NCBI RefSeq assembly: GCF_013149785.1
Contig: NZ_JABEZU010000003.1
Coordinates: forward strand, 1-64,000
Length of the DNA: 64,000 bases
Direction: 5' to 3'
DNA from: Isoptericola halotolerans
GTDB lineage: Bacteria; Actinomycetota; Actinomycetes; Actinomycetales; Cellulomonadaceae
Made by a program: the position numbers and the translations under genes. The notes below the pieces were generated by a model. The model ran no database searches. It was not told where the DNA came from and worked only from the letters and a program-made list of their open reading frames with translations. Positions 8,338 through 17,802 of this stretch are shown here, in pieces. Each line of letters begins with the position of its first letter. Position 1 is the first letter of the stretch.

Positions 8338-10146
8338 TCAGTCCGGGGACTGCTCGCGGGTGTCGAGGTAGAGCGCCTCGACGTCGTCCGCGAAGTCCTT
8401 GAGCACGACCGAGCGCTTCACCTTGAGGGACGGCGTGAGGTAGTCGTTCTCGACGGTGAGGTCCTCGGCGAGGATCGAGAACTTGCGGATGGACTCCGCG
8501 CGCGAGACAGCCTTGTTGGCCCGGGCCACGGCCGCGTCCAGCGCGGCCAGGACATCGGTGTCCGTCCGGGCCTGCTCGACGGTCATCTCGGGCTTGTCGT
8601 GCATCTTCAGCCAGCCCGGAAGACCCTCCGGGTCGATGGTGATCAGGGCACCGATGAACGGCCGGTTGTCGCCGACGACGACGCACTGGCTCACCAGGGC
8701 GTGAGCCCTGATGCGGTCCTCCAGGGCGGCCGGGGCGACGTTCTTGCCACCGGCCGTCACGATGATCTCCTTCTTGCGGCCGGTGATCGACAGGAAGCCC
8801 TCGTCGTCCAGCGTGCCGAGGTCGCCCGTGCGGAACCACTCGCCGTCGAACGACTCGGCCGTGGCCTCGGCGTTGTTGTGGTATCCCCGGAAGACGTGCA
8901 CGCCCTTGAGCAGGATCTCGCCGTCCGCGGCGATCTTGACCCCGCAGCCGGGCAGCTGGGTGCCGACCGAGCCGATGCGGTTCGCCGCCGGACGGTTGAC
9001 GCTCGTGGGGGCGGTGGTCTCGGTGAGGCCGTACCCCTCCAGGATCGTCAGGCCGATCCCGCGGAAGAAGTGGCCGAGACGCTCTCCCAGCGGTCCTCCG
9101 CCGGAGACGGCGTAGCGGGCCTGCCCGCCCAGGGCGGCCAGCAGCTTGCCGTAGACCAGCCTGCCCGCGACCTTGTGCTGGACGTTCAACCAGAACGACG
9201 GACCACCGGTGTCCTGGGCACGGGACCACGCGATCGCGGTCGCCGTGGCCCACTGGAAGATCTTCAGCTTGCCGCCGGCCGCAGCCTTCTGCTCGGCCGA
9301 GTTGTAGACCTTCTCGAACACTCGCGGCACGGCGAGGACGAAGGTCGGCTTGAACGTGCCCAGGCCCTGGGTGACCGTCTTGACGTCCGCCCAGTGCCCC
9401 AGCACGCTGCCACCGGCGATGGCGAGCACCTCGATGAACCGTGCGAACACGTGGGCCAGGGGCAGGAAGAGCAGCGTGCGGCCCCCGGAGGCGAAGACCT
9501 CCGGCACCGCGGCGACGGCGTTGGTGGCGAGCGAGGCGAAGTTGCCGTGGGTCAGCTCGGCGCCCTTGGGCCGACCCGTCGTGCCCGACGTGTAGATGAT
9601 GGTCGCGACGTCGTCCAGACCGGCGAGGGCTCGGCGGCGGACGATCTCGGCGTCGTCGACGTCGGCGCCCGCCGCGACGAGGTCGGCGATCGCGCCGTCG
9701 TCGATGGACAGCACCTCGCGCAGCGTCGGTGCGTCGTCGGCGACCTGTCCGACGACGGCGGCGAGCTCGGCGTCCTCCACCACCAGGACGGTGACACCGG
9801 CGTCGGTGACGATCCACTCGACCTGCTCGGGCGACGACGTCTCGTAGACCGGGACCGGCACCGCTCCGGCCGCCCACGCGGCGAAGTCGAGCAGGGTCCA
9901 CTCGTAGCGCGTGTGCGACATGATCCCGACGGGGTCGCCGGGCTGGACGCCCTTGGCGACGAGCCCCTTGGCCACGGCCACGACCTCGGCGTCGAAGGCG
10001 GCGTTGCTCAGGCTCTCCCAGCCGTCACCGGCCGGTCGTTCGATGATGGGCGCGTCGGGATCCTTCGTGACGCGATCGGTGAGCAGGTCGTTGAGGTTCG
10101 ACGTCGGGGGCAGCTCCACGAGCTGCGGTGTGGTGATCTCGTCCAT
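8338..10146 (-). CDS. Long-chain fatty-acid--CoA ligase (AMP-forming)
   Basis: Adenylate-forming enzyme that activates fatty acids to acyl-CoA through an acyl-AMP intermediate. The P-loop-like motif IIYTSGTTGRPKGAELTH is near residue 180. Others are ILEGYGLTETTAPTSVN, WFRTGDLGTLDDEGFLSITGRKKEIIVTAGGKNVAP, and a C-terminal region with KRSVVLKDF. The 602-residue length matches FadD15/ACSL-type ligases. ATG 10146. Probably transcribed with the downstream nuclease. The chain-length preference cannot be read from the sequence. Confidence 0.93.
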   Translation of the reverse strand: MDEITTPQLVELPPTSNLNDLLTDRVTKDPDAPIIERPAGDGWESLSNAAFDAEVVAVAKGLVAKGVQPGDPVGIMSHTRYEWTLLDFAAWAAGAVPVPVYETSSPEQVEWIVTDAGVTVLVVEDAELAAVVGQVADDAPTLREVLSIDDGAIADLVAAGADVDDAEIVRRRALAGLDDVATIIYTSGTTGRPKGAELTHGNFASLATNAVAAVPEVFASGGRTLLFLPLAHVFARFIEVLAIAGGSVLGHWADVKTVTQGLGTFKPTFVLAVPRVFEKVYNSAEQKAAAGGKLKIFQWATATAIAWSRAQDTGGPSFWLNVQHKVAGRLVYGKLLAALGGQARYAVSGGGPLGERLGHFFRGIGLTILEGYGLTETTAPTSVNRPAANRIGSVGTQLPGCGVKIAADGEILLKGVHVFRGYHNNAEATAESFDGEWFRTGDLGTLDDEGFLSITGRKKEIIVTAGGKNVAPAALEDRIRAHALVSQCVVVGDNRPFIGALITIDPEGLPGWLKMHDKPEMTVEQARTDTDVLAALDAAVARANKAVSRAESIRKFSILAEDLTVENDYLTPSLKVKRSVVLKDFADDVEALYLDTREQSPD

Positions 10147-10275
10147 GCTGACTCCAGTGGCAGGGCTCGTCCGTGGCGGTCACGATACCGGGTCGCACGG
10201 GCGCCGCGGTCACGGGCTCGCATCAACTGGTGGACGGTGCGTCCGCGGTGGTCGCGGGTCGGTAGTCTGGTGCAC

Positions 10276-10295
10276 CGGCGCGCCCGGGCGCGCCG
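10276..10295. promoter_or_regulatory. 20-bp perfect palindrome between divergent fadD and glucokinase
   Basis: CGGCGCGCCCGGGCGCGCCG reads the same on both strands. It lies 130 bases before fadD and 64 bases before the glucokinase start, where a dimeric regulator could control both genes. In such GC-rich DNA a chance palindrome or a cruciform is also possible. Confidence 0.4.
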
Positions 10296-10358
10296 ACGTG
10301 TCGGTGCGACTGCCCCGTCGGCCCGACGTCCCCGAGATCGAACGTGAGGACTTGACGC

Positions 10359-11303
10359 ATGCACGCCATCGGAGTCGACATCGGCGGAACGAAGATCGCC
10401 GTCGGCGTCGTGGACGAGGCCGGTCGCATCCTGGCCAAGGTCCGGCGGGACACCGCCGCCGACGACGTCGCGAGCATCGACCGCGCGATCGCGGACGCCT
10501 GCGTCGAGCTGGCCAAGGAGCACGAGGTCGGTGCCATCGGCCTGGCCGCGGCGGGCTTCGTCAGCCCGGACCGCACCTCCGTGCTGTTCGCGCCCAACAT
10601 CGCCTGGCGCGAGTACCCGCTCGCGCAGAAGGTCCGCGACCTGGTGGGCCTGGACGTGCCGGTCGTCGTCGAGAACGACGCGAACGCCGCCGGGTGGGCG
10701 GAGTTCCGGTTCGGTGCCGCGCGCTCGGCGACCGACATGCTGCTGCTGACCATCGGCACCGGGCTGGGCGGCGCCGTCGTGGTCGACCGTGAGCTCGTGC
10801 GGGGCAAGTGGGGGGTGGCGGCCGAGGTCGGGCACATGCGCGTGGTGCCGGGCGGGCACTACTGCGGGTGCGGTCACGAGGGCTGCTGGGAGCAGTACGC
10901 CTCAGGCACCGCGCTGGTGCGCGACGCCCGCCAGGCGGCGACGGCCTACCCGGACCGAGCCCGCCGACTCGTGGAGCTCGCGGGCGGCGACGCGGCCGAC
11001 ATCACCGGACCGCAGATCACGCAGGCCGCGCAGGCCGGCGACGCGCTGTCGATCGAGCTGCTCGCCACCCTCGGCCGGTGGATCGGCGAGGGCGCGGCCT
11101 CGGTCGCGGCCCTGCTGGACCCCGAGCTCATCGTCCTCGGGGGAGGGGTCGGGGCGGCGGGCGACCTGCTGCTGACGCCGGTGCGCAAGGCGTACGAGTC
11201 CGAGCTCTCCGCCCTGGGCCACCGTCCCGTCGCGCAGATCGAGCTGGCGCAGCAGGGCAACGAGGCCGGCATCATCGGCGCCGCCGACCTGGCGCGCCGC
11301 TGA
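10359..11303 (+). CDS. ROK-family glucokinase
   Basis: Phosphorylates glucose to glucose-6-phosphate with ATP (or another phosphoryl donor). The 314-residue protein opens with the ATP motif MHAIGVDIGGTKIAVGVVD, has VENDANAAGWAEFRFGAA (catalytic Asp region), LLTIGTGLGGAVV, and the ROK zinc motif CGCGHEGCWEQYASG. A weak GAGGA site lies before the ATG. It stands alone, divergent from fadD, with a 20-bp palindrome in the shared control region. Glucose is the best substrate guess. Confidence 0.92.
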   Translation: MHAIGVDIGGTKIAVGVVDEAGRILAKVRRDTAADDVASIDRAIADACVELAKEHEVGAIGLAAAGFVSPDRTSVLFAPNIAWREYPLAQKVRDLVGLDVPVVVENDANAAGWAEFRFGAARSATDMLLLTIGTGLGGAVVVDRELVRGKWGVAAEVGHMRVVPGGHYCGCGHEGCWEQYASGTALVRDARQAATAYPDRARRLVELAGGDAADITGPQITQAAQAGDALSIELLATLGRWIGEGAASVAALLDPELIVLGGGVGAAGDLLLTPVRKAYESELSALGHRPVAQIELAQQGNEAGIIGAADLARR

Positions 11304-11316
11304 CTCCGCCACCGCC

Positions 11317-11850
11317 TCAGACGACGGCACCGGGGTCGTGGTCCTCCGGGTCACGCCGGTGGGGCATCCGCCAGACGAGGACCGCGATCGCGGCGAGGAA
11401 CGACCCGCCACCGGCCGGTCCGACCCACCCCGGCACCTCGAGCTCCGGCAGCATGGCCCGCAGGATCACCGCCACGACCGTGAGCACCGGGACGGCCACG
11501 GCGACCGTCCAGGCGAGAGCGAGCAAGGGTTCGCGGTGCGCGACGAGGTCGGGGTCCGGGGGGACGAAGTGGTCCTCGGCCTCCTCGAGCGCCTCGACCT
11601 CGGGCGTCGTCGCCCAGTCGCGGGGGCCGGCAGGCTGCACGGGTGCGGGCGTCTCGCCGGGTGGCCGGGAGGCGTCGGCGGGTTCTGCGGGTTCCGGGCG
11701 CCCGGTGGGTTCGGTGGTCGTCCCGGCGTCCTCGACGACGAACCGGGACTGCTCCACGTCACCCAGACGTGCGACGATGTCGGACCAACGGGCGTCGACG
11801 TCGGCGTCCGGAAGGTCGTCCGGTTCCGCGTCCCGGTTCGGTGAGGCCAT
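11317..11850 (-). CDS. Putative membrane protein with acidic, proline-rich N-terminus
   Basis: Unknown function. The 177 residues split into a hydrophilic, Asp/Glu/Pro-rich stretch (1-110; MASPNRDAEPDDLPDADVDA) and two hydrophobic helices (LLALAWTVAVAVPVLTVVAVIL and GPAGGGSFLAAIAVLVW), with a short charged tail. It is probably anchored with the long N-terminus in the cytoplasm. It is leaderless: TAGAGT at 11857-11862 lies 6 nt before the ATG. Convergent with glucokinase (13 bases apart). Confidence 0.75.
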   Translation of the reverse strand: MASPNRDAEPDDLPDADVDARWSDIVARLGDVEQSRFVVEDAGTTTEPTGRPEPAEPADASRPPGETPAPVQPAGPRDWATTPEVEALEEAEDHFVPPDPDLVAHREPLLALAWTVAVAVPVLTVVAVILRAMLPELEVPGWVGPAGGGSFLAAIAVLVWRMPHRRDPEDHDPGAVV

Positions 11851-11892
11851 GGGACCACTCTATTGTCGTCGGCGAGGCCGCGAGGAGGACCG

Positions 11893-12663
11893 TTGTTCTA
11901 CTGGATCATGAAGCACGTGCTGGTCGGGCCGTGGCTCCGGCTCGCCTTCCGTCCCTGGACCAGGGGCGTCGAGCACGTGCCGGACTCCGGTGGTGCGATC
12001 CTGGCGAGCAACCACCTGGCCGTGATCGACTCGTTCGTGCTGCCCATCGTGCTGGAACGTCAGGTGAAGTTCCTCGGCAAGTCCGACTACTTCACCGGCC
12101 GTGGGCTCAAGGGCAGGCTCGTGGCCGGCTTCATGCGTGGTGTCGGCACGATCCCGGTGGACCGCTCCGGCGGCAAGGCCAGCGAGGCCGCGCTGCGTAC
12201 CGGGATGCGCGTGCTGGACGAGGGCGACCTCTTCGGCATCTACCCGGAGGGGACGCGGAGTCCCGACGGGCGCCTGTACCGGGGCAAGACGGGAGTCGCC
12301 CGTCTGGCGCTGGAGTCCGGCGCGCCGGTGGTCCCCGTGGCGATGGTGGGCACCGACGTCGCGCAGCCGCTGGGACGGGTGATCCCCAAGCCTCGGCCGA
12401 TCGGTGTCGTCTTCGGTGAGCCCCTGGACTTCAGCCGCTACCGGGGGATGGAGACCGACCGGTTCGTGCTGCGAGCCGTCGCCGACGAGATCATGTACGC
12501 CGTCCTGCGGCTCAGCGAGCAGGAGTACGTCGACGTGTACGCCGCCACCGCGAAGGTGCGGCTCGCGCAGGGACTGCCGGTGGACGCCCCGCCCGGCGCG
12601 GCGCGGCCGGCGGCGCCGGAGCCCCCGGCCGCGGAGCCCCCCGCGCAGGACCCCGCCGGCTGA
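11893..12663 (+). CDS. 1-acyl-sn-glycerol-3-phosphate acyltransferase (PlsC type)
   Basis: Phospholipid synthesis: adds the second acyl chain to lysophosphatidate at the membrane. HX4D motif is seen as NHLAVIDSF, then GVGTIPVDRSGG, and the acyl-acceptor motif YPEGTRSPDG. The Pro/Ala-rich tail (PPGAARPAAPEPPAAEPP) is probably disordered. The start is taken as TTG 11893 (LFYWIMKHVLVGP), as the family usually begins MFYW; GAGGAGG lies 4 nt before it. ATG 11908 is the alternative. Length 256 residues. Confidence 0.9.
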   Translation: MFYWIMKHVLVGPWLRLAFRPWTRGVEHVPDSGGAILASNHLAVIDSFVLPIVLERQVKFLGKSDYFTGRGLKGRLVAGFMRGVGTIPVDRSGGKASEAALRTGMRVLDEGDLFGIYPEGTRSPDGRLYRGKTGVARLALESGAPVVPVAMVGTDVAQPLGRVIPKPRPIGVVFGEPLDFSRYRGMETDRFVLRAVADEIMYAVLRLSEQEYVDVYAATAKVRLAQGLPVDAPPGAARPAAPEPPAAEPPAQDPAG

Positions 12664-12738
12664 GACGAGGTCACGCGCACGCGCGGGACCTCACTAGGAT
12701 GGGCACCGCTGTCCATCCCCAACGAGAGGTAGCCCCTC

Positions 12739-13965
12739 ATGTCGGTCCGTCGTGTCGCCCTGCTGACCGCCGGTGGTTTCGCACCGTGCCTGTCCTCCGC
12801 CGTCGGAGGTCTCATCGAGCGGTACACCGAGCTCGACCCGTCGATCGAGATCATCGCCTACCAGTACGGCTACCACGGCCTGCTGACCGGCACGAAGATC
12901 GAGATCGACGAGGAGGGCCGCCGTCAGGCGGGCGTCCTGCACCGGTTCGGCGGCTCGCCCATCGGCAACTCGCGCGTCAAGCTCACCAACGCCGCCGACT
13001 GCGTCAGGCGTGGGCTCGTCCGCGAGGGGCAGGACCCCCTGCACGTCGCCGCGGAGCAGCTCAAGGCCGACGGCGTGGACGTGCTGCACACCATCGGCGG
13101 CGACGACACGAACACCACCGCGGCGGACCTCGCGGCCTACCTCGCGGAGAACGACTACGACCTCACCGTGGTCGGCCTGCCGAAGACCATCGACAACGAC
13201 GTGGTGCCGATCCGCCAGTCGCTCGGGGCGTGGACCGCCGCCGAGGAGGCCGCCGGGTTCGCGGCGAACGTCATCGGCGAGCACCGCTCGGGCCCGCGCA
13301 TGCTGATCGTGCACGAGGTCATGGGCCGGCACTGCGGCTGGCTGACGGCGGCCGCCGCCGCGGAGTACCGCAAGTGGCTCGACGCCCAGGAGTTCGCCCC
13401 GGCGCTCGGCCTCACCCGTGAGCGCTGGGACGTGCACGCGGTGTTCCTGCCGGAGCTCGCGCTCGACATCGATGCCGAGGCCGAGCGTCTCAAGGCGATC
13501 ATGGACACCGAGGGCAACGTCAACATCTTCCTGTCCGAGGGTGCGGGCATGCACGAGATCGTCGCGCAGCTCGAGGCCGCGGGCGAGGAGGTCCAGCGCG
13601 ACCCGTTCGGGCACGTCAAGCTCGACACGATCAACCCGGGCCAGTGGTTCGCGAAGCAGTTCGCCGAGAAGCTGGGCGCCGAGAAGGTCATGGTCCAGAA
13701 GTCCGGCTACTACTCGCGCGCCGCGGCCGCGAACGCCGAGGACCTGCGCCTCATCAAGTCGATGACCGACCTCGCCGTCGAGTGCGCCCTGCGCGGCGAG
13801 GCCGGCGTGATCGGCCACGACGAGGAGGACGGTGACCGTCTCAAGGCGATCGCGTTCCCGCGCATCGCCGGTGGCAAGGCGTTCGACGTGCACACCGAGT
13901 GGTTCGGCGAGCTGCTGGCCGGCATCGGCCAGTCCCTCGTCCCGGCGCAGCCGGCCGAGCACTGA
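12739..13965 (+). CDS. pfp: Pyrophosphate-dependent 6-phosphofructokinase
   Basis: Phosphorylates fructose-6-phosphate using pyrophosphate, reversibly, in glycolysis. The PPi type is indicated by GGDDTNTTA (Asp where ATP enzymes have Gly) followed by the usual PKTIDNDV and MGRHCGWLTAAAA. Length 408 residues. The start MSVRRVALLTAGGFAPCLS has a GAGAGG site 10 nt upstream. It is followed 14 bases later by the DAHP synthase gene, so the two may be co-transcribed. Confidence 0.93.
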   Translation: MSVRRVALLTAGGFAPCLSSAVGGLIERYTELDPSIEIIAYQYGYHGLLTGTKIEIDEEGRRQAGVLHRFGGSPIGNSRVKLTNAADCVRRGLVREGQDPLHVAAEQLKADGVDVLHTIGGDDTNTTAADLAAYLAENDYDLTVVGLPKTIDNDVVPIRQSLGAWTAAEEAAGFAANVIGEHRSGPRMLIVHEVMGRHCGWLTAAAAAEYRKWLDAQEFAPALGLTRERWDVHAVFLPELALDIDAEAERLKAIMDTEGNVNIFLSEGAGMHEIVAQLEAAGEEVQRDPFGHVKLDTINPGQWFAKQFAEKLGAEKVMVQKSGYYSRAAAANAEDLRLIKSMTDLAVECALRGEAGVIGHDEEDGDRLKAIAFPRIAGGKAFDVHTEWFGELLAGIGQSLVPAQPAEH

Positions 13966-13979
13966 GGCGGACGGGCACC

Positions 13980-15344
13980 ATGAGCAGCGCCGTCGACTCC
14001 GTCGCGCCGGGGACCGACCCGGACGGCCTGGACCGGTTCCGCGGCCTCGAGGCGCGGCAGCAGCCGGTCTGGCCCGACGCCGACAGCCTCGCCGCGGTCG
14101 TGGCGAGGCTGTCGGTCGCGGCGCCGCTCGTGGTGCCCGCCGAGGCCGACACCCTCACCGACCGCCTCGCGGCGGCAGGCCGGGGCGAGGCCTTCCTGCT
14201 GCAGGGCGGCGACTGCGCGGAGACCTTCGCCGACGCGAACGCCACCCGCATCCGCAACAAGGTCCGCACCATCCTGCAGATGGCCGTCGTGCTGACCCAC
14301 GGTGCCAGCACGCCCGTGGTCAAGATGGGCCGGCTCGCCGGGCAGTACGCCAAGCCACGGTCGTCCGACGAGGAGACCCGTGACGGGGTGACGTTGCCGT
14401 GCTATCGCGGCGACATGGTCAACGGGCACGCGTTCACGTCCGGCTCGCGTACCCCGGACCCGGCACGGCTGGAGCAGGCCTACCGGATCTCGACGGCCAC
14501 GGCGAACGTCGTGCGCGCCTTCACCCAGGGCGGCTACGCCGACCTGCGGCGGGTGCACGAGTGGAACCGGGGGTTCATGGAGAATCCTGCCTACGCCCGC
14601 TACGAGCGCACCGCGACGGAGATCGACCGCGCGATCCGCTTCATGGACGCCTGCGGGGCCGACTTCGACGCGCTGCGCACCGTCGAGTTCTTCCTCAGCC
14701 ACGAGGCGCTCATCCTCGACTACGAGCGCGCGCTGACCCGCATCGACGCCCGCACGGGCAAGCCCTACGCGTCCAGCGCGCACTTCCTGTGGATCGGGGA
14801 GCGGACGCGGCAGCTCGACGGCGCCCACGTCGAGTTCCTCTCGCACGTGGCCAACCCGATCGGCGTCAAGCTGGGACCGACGACGAGCCCCGGTGACGCG
14901 ATCGCGCTGGCGCGGCGCCTGAACCCCGAGAACCGCGAGGGGCGGCTGACCTTCATCACCCGCATGGGTGCCGGCCGCGTGCGCGACGTGCTCCCGGACG
15001 TCGTGGAGAAGGTGACGGCGGCGGGCGTCGCGGTCACCTGGGTCACCGACCCGATGCACGGCAACACCATCACCTCCGAGTCCGGCTACAAGACGCGCAG
15101 GTTCACGGACGTCCTGGACGAGGTCACCGGCTTCTTCGAGGTGCACCGCGCCCTGGGCACCGTGCCGGGCGGCCTGCACATGGAGCTGACCGGCGACGAC
15201 GTCACCGAGGTGCTGGGCGGCAGCGAGGAGATCTCCGACGCCGGCCTGGCCGAGCGCTACGAGACGCTCGTGGACCCGCGCCTCAACCACCAGCAGTCGC
15301 TGGAGACTGCGTTCCAGGTCGCGGAGATGCTCACCAGACGGTGA
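13980..15344 (+). CDS. aroG: Class II 3-deoxy-D-arabino-heptulosonate 7-phosphate synthase
   Basis: First step of aromatic amino acid synthesis: condenses phosphoenolpyruvate and erythrose-4-phosphate. The plant-type (class II) family is recognised by [25 protein letters not shown], the metal-ligand area CYRGDMVNG, and [19 protein letters not shown] near residue 300. Length 454 residues. GAGGCGG precedes the ATG. Its last 14 bases overlap the end of the convergent kinase gene. The same order (aroG next to pknL) is known in mycobacteria. Confidence 0.94.
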   Translation: MSSAVDSVAPGTDPDGLDRFRGLEARQQPVWPDADSLAAVVARLSVAAPLVVPAEADTLTDRLAAAGRGEAFLLQGGDCAETFADANATRIRNKVRTILQMAVVLTHGASTPVVKMGRLAGQYAKPRSSDEETRDGVTLPCYRGDMVNGHAFTSGSRTPDPARLEQAYRISTATANVVRAFTQGGYADLRRVHEWNRGFMENPAYARYERTATEIDRAIRFMDACGADFDALRTVEFFLSHEALILDYERALTRIDARTGKPYASSAHFLWIGERTRQLDGAHVEFLSHVANPIGVKLGPTTSPGDAIALARRLNPENREGRLTFITRMGAGRVRDVLPDVVEKVTAAGVAVTWVTDPMHGNTITSESGYKTRRFTDVLDEVTGFFEVHRALGTVPGGLHMELTGDDVTEVLGGSEEISDAGLAERYETLVDPRLNHQQSLETAFQVAEMLTRR

Positions 15345-17325
15345 GGGTCACGGTCGTGCCGACCGCTGCCGTGCCGTCCACGTCCTGGAACCGCACCGTG
15401 TCGAGCAGCCCGCCCAGGTAGCGGTTGACGTCGACGTCGAACCCGGCGTCCTCCAGCGCGCCGACGGCCTCCTCGCTCGACATGCCGACGACGTCCGGCA
15501 CCTCGGCGTCGGGCGGGCCGGCGGAGAGGGTCAGGGTGACGGTGTCGGTGCGGCGAGCCGTGGCGCCCTGCTCCGGGTCCTGGCTGAGCACTCGCCCCTC
15601 GTCGACGTCGGTGGAGTGCTCCGGGTCGGAGTACTCCACCGCCAGTCCGGCGTCCGACAGGTCGCTCTCGGCGCCGTCCTTGCCGAGGCCGACCACCTGG
15701 GGCACGCGGACCGGTGCCGGCCCGTCCGAGACGGTGAGCCGGACGGCCGTGTCGTGCGGCTGCTCGGAACCCTCCGGGACCGAGACCTCGAGCACCTCGC
15801 CGGCCGGGGCGTCGTCGTCGTAGGCCGTGCGGGCCTCGTCGACGGCGAAGCCGGCCTCGCGCAGCGCCGCGCTCGCCGCGTCCTGCTCGGCACCGACCAG
15901 GCCGTCGGGGACCGTCAGCATGAGCACGCCGAGCGAGACGCTCAGGGTGACGGTCCCGTCGACGCGCACGGGGTCGCCGGGCACGGGGTCGGTGGTCACG
16001 ACGTGCCCGGCGGGGACGTCGTCGTCGTGGGCCTCGACGGTGTCGGCCTCGAGGCCTTCGGCGGTGAGCGCCGCCAGCGCGTCGTCCTGCGTCGCGCCGG
16101 CGAGCTCGGCCGGGACGGTCGTCCACGCCCCGGGTCCGTCGGCGAACCACCACCAGGTGCCGTACGCCCCCGCCCCGAGGAGCACCGTCAGGACGGTGAG
16201 CCACACCACGAGCCGGCGTCGACCGCGAGGACGGCCGGGGGAGTCGGCGGCGTCGGCGCTGTCGTGCTCCAGCGTCCGGGCCGGGGAGGTGACGAGATGC
16301 TCGGTGTCGTGGGCCCGGACCGAGACCTCGGCGAAGAACCCGGCCGGGATCTCGTCGACGGCGGCGTCCTGCGCAGGCTCGACGGTCTCGATCCCCTCGG
16401 GCGACGAGTCGGTGGCCTCCGGCGCCGGGGCCGGGGGCTCCGGTGGGTCGGCGGCACGGGCGAGGACCGCGTCGTCGAGCACGGCGCGCAGCCCGACGAC
16501 GGCGGCCAGCGCGGCACCCGCGTGCGCCGGGCGGCGGCTCGCGTCCCGCGCGGTGAAGGCGGAGACGAGCTCGTCCACGTCGGCGCCGAGCCAGTCCACC
16601 CGCTGGGACGGCGGCGGGAAGTCCTCGTGGACGTGGTGGAAGGCCACCTGGATCGGCGGCTCGCCCGGGTACGGCAGCGAGCCGGTGAGCATCTCGTGCA
16701 GCAGCACCCCGACGGCGTAGACGTCGGTGGCGGGGGTGCAGCCCCCGGACGTGATGACCTCCGGGGCCAGGTACGCGACGGTGCCGAGGATGGTGCCGGT
16801 GGCGGTCGAGGTCACCTCGGTGACGGCGCGGGCGAGCCCGAAGTCGGCCACCTTGACCTGGCCGTCGTCGTCGATGAGGACGTTCTCCGGCTTGACGTCC
16901 CGGTGGACCAGCCCGACCCGGTGCGCCGCCGACAGGGCGGCGAGCACCTGCTCGGCCACGTCCAGCGCGCGGTCCACGGTCAGCGGGCCGGCCTGCAGCT
17001 CGCCGCGCAGGTTGGTGCCCGGCACGTACTCCATGGTCAGGTAGCTGGTGGCTCCGTCGACCCCCTGGTCGTACACGGCGACGACGCCGGGGTGGGACAG
17101 CCGGGCCGAGGCGCGGGCCTCGCGACGGAACCGGGAGACGAAGCTCGCTCCCTCGACGCCCTCGGCGAGGTGGGGGTGCATCACCTTGACGGCGACCTCG
17201 CGCCCCAGGCGGCGGTCCTGCGCCCGGTAGACGGTCGCCATCCCTCCGCGGGCCACGCGCGCGACGATCTCGTACCGCCCGTCGACCAGGCGGCCGAGGA
17301 GAGGATCGGTCGTCGTGATGGCCAC
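15331..17325 (-). CDS. pknL: PASTA-domain Ser/Thr protein kinase (PknL-like)
   Basis: Membrane sensor kinase of 664 residues. Kinase domain about 1-275: [20 protein letters not shown] (ATP loop), [16 protein letters not shown] (catalytic Asp), DFGLA. A linker leads to one membrane helix ([22 protein letters not shown], about 385-405) and about four PASTA repeats outside the cell (for example [23 protein letters not shown] and [23 protein letters not shown]), which in related kinases bind peptidoglycan or muropeptides. GTG 17325 ([11 protein letters not shown]) is leaderless behind TACACT; longer forms are not supported. Divergent from its likely substrate gene. Confidence 0.93.
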   Translation of the reverse strand: MAITTTDPLLGRLVDGRYEIVARVARGGMATVYRAQDRRLGREVAVKVMHPHLAEGVEGASFVSRFRREARASARLSHPGVVAVYDQGVDGATSYLTMEYVPGTNLRGELQAGPLTVDRALDVAEQVLAALSAAHRVGLVHRDVKPENVLIDDDGQVKVADFGLARAVTEVTSTATGTILGTVAYLAPEVITSGGCTPATDVYAVGVLLHEMLTGSLPYPGEPPIQVAFHHVHEDFPPPSQRVDWLGADVDELVSAFTARDASRRPAHAGAALAAVVGLRAVLDDAVLARAADPPEPPAPAPEATDSSPEGIETVEPAQDAAVDEIPAGFFAEVSVRAHDTEHLVTSPARTLEHDSADAADSPGRPRGRRRLVVWLTVLTVLLGAGAYGTWWWFADGPGAWTTVPAELAGATQDDALAALTAEGLEADTVEAHDDDVPAGHVVTTDPVPGDPVRVDGTVTLSVSLGVLMLTVPDGLVGAEQDAASAALREAGFAVDEARTAYDDDAPAGEVLEVSVPEGSEQPHDTAVRLTVSDGPAPVRVPQVVGLGKDGAESDLSDAGLAVEYSDPEHSTDVDEGRVLSQDPEQGATARRTDTVTLTLSAGPPDAEVPDVVGMSSEEAVGALEDAGFDVDVNRYLGGLLDTVRFQDVDGTAAVGTTVTLTVW

Positions 17326-17332
17326 GTCAGCG

Positions 17333-17382
17333 AGTGTAGGAGCAGCGGCGCGGCACGGCCTGCAGGCGCGGCGGCATAGGCT
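17333..17382. promoter_or_regulatory. Back-to-back leaderless promoters of pknL and its partner
   Basis: TACACT (minus strand, 17338-17333) stands 7 nt before GTG 17325, and TAGGCT (plus strand, 17377-17382) stands 6 nt before GTG 17389. Both genes should therefore start transcription at or beside the start codon from one 63-base gap. Confidence 0.65.
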
Positions 17383-17388
17383 GGGGCC

Positions 17389-17781
17389 GTGAACGACGCA
17401 CCGCAGGACCTGCCCCTGGACGACCTCGACGATCTCGTCGGTGAATGGCTGACGCTGCCCGATCTCGCCGACGCCCTCGGTGTGGCACCGGGCCGGGCCC
17501 GGGGTCTGGTGGCCTCCCGCCACGTCATCGGGGTCAAGCGCGGCGAGCGCAACACCCTGCAGGTCCCGGCGGCGTTCGTCGTCACCGGCCCGCACGGCGA
17601 CCCGGAGGTGCTCGAGACGCTGCGTGGCACCATCATCCTGCTCTCGGACCTCGGGGTGTCCGACGTCGAGGCGCTGCGGTGGCTGTTCACGCCGGAGGAG
17701 ACGCTGGGGGCCACGCCGATCGAGGCGTTGCGCTCCGGCCGACGCGCCCCGGTCCGCCGGGCCGCTCAGTCCCTGGCCTGA
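17389..17781 (+). CDS. Rv2175c-family DNA-binding protein
   Basis: A 130-residue protein with a winged-helix-like region near residue 20-60 ([39 protein letters not shown]) and a helical C-terminus. In M. tuberculosis the homologue Rv2175c binds DNA and is phosphorylated by PknL, whose gene is next to it; the same pairing is seen here. The regulatory targets are unknown. GTG 17389 is leaderless. Confidence 0.87.
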   Translation: MNDAPQDLPLDDLDDLVGEWLTLPDLADALGVAPGRARGLVASRHVIGVKRGERNTLQVPAAFVVTGPHGDPEVLETLRGTIILLSDLGVSDVEALRWLFTPEETLGATPIEALRSGRRAPVRRAAQSLA

Positions 17782-17802
17782 CGGCCGAGGCCTCCCTGGC
17801 CC

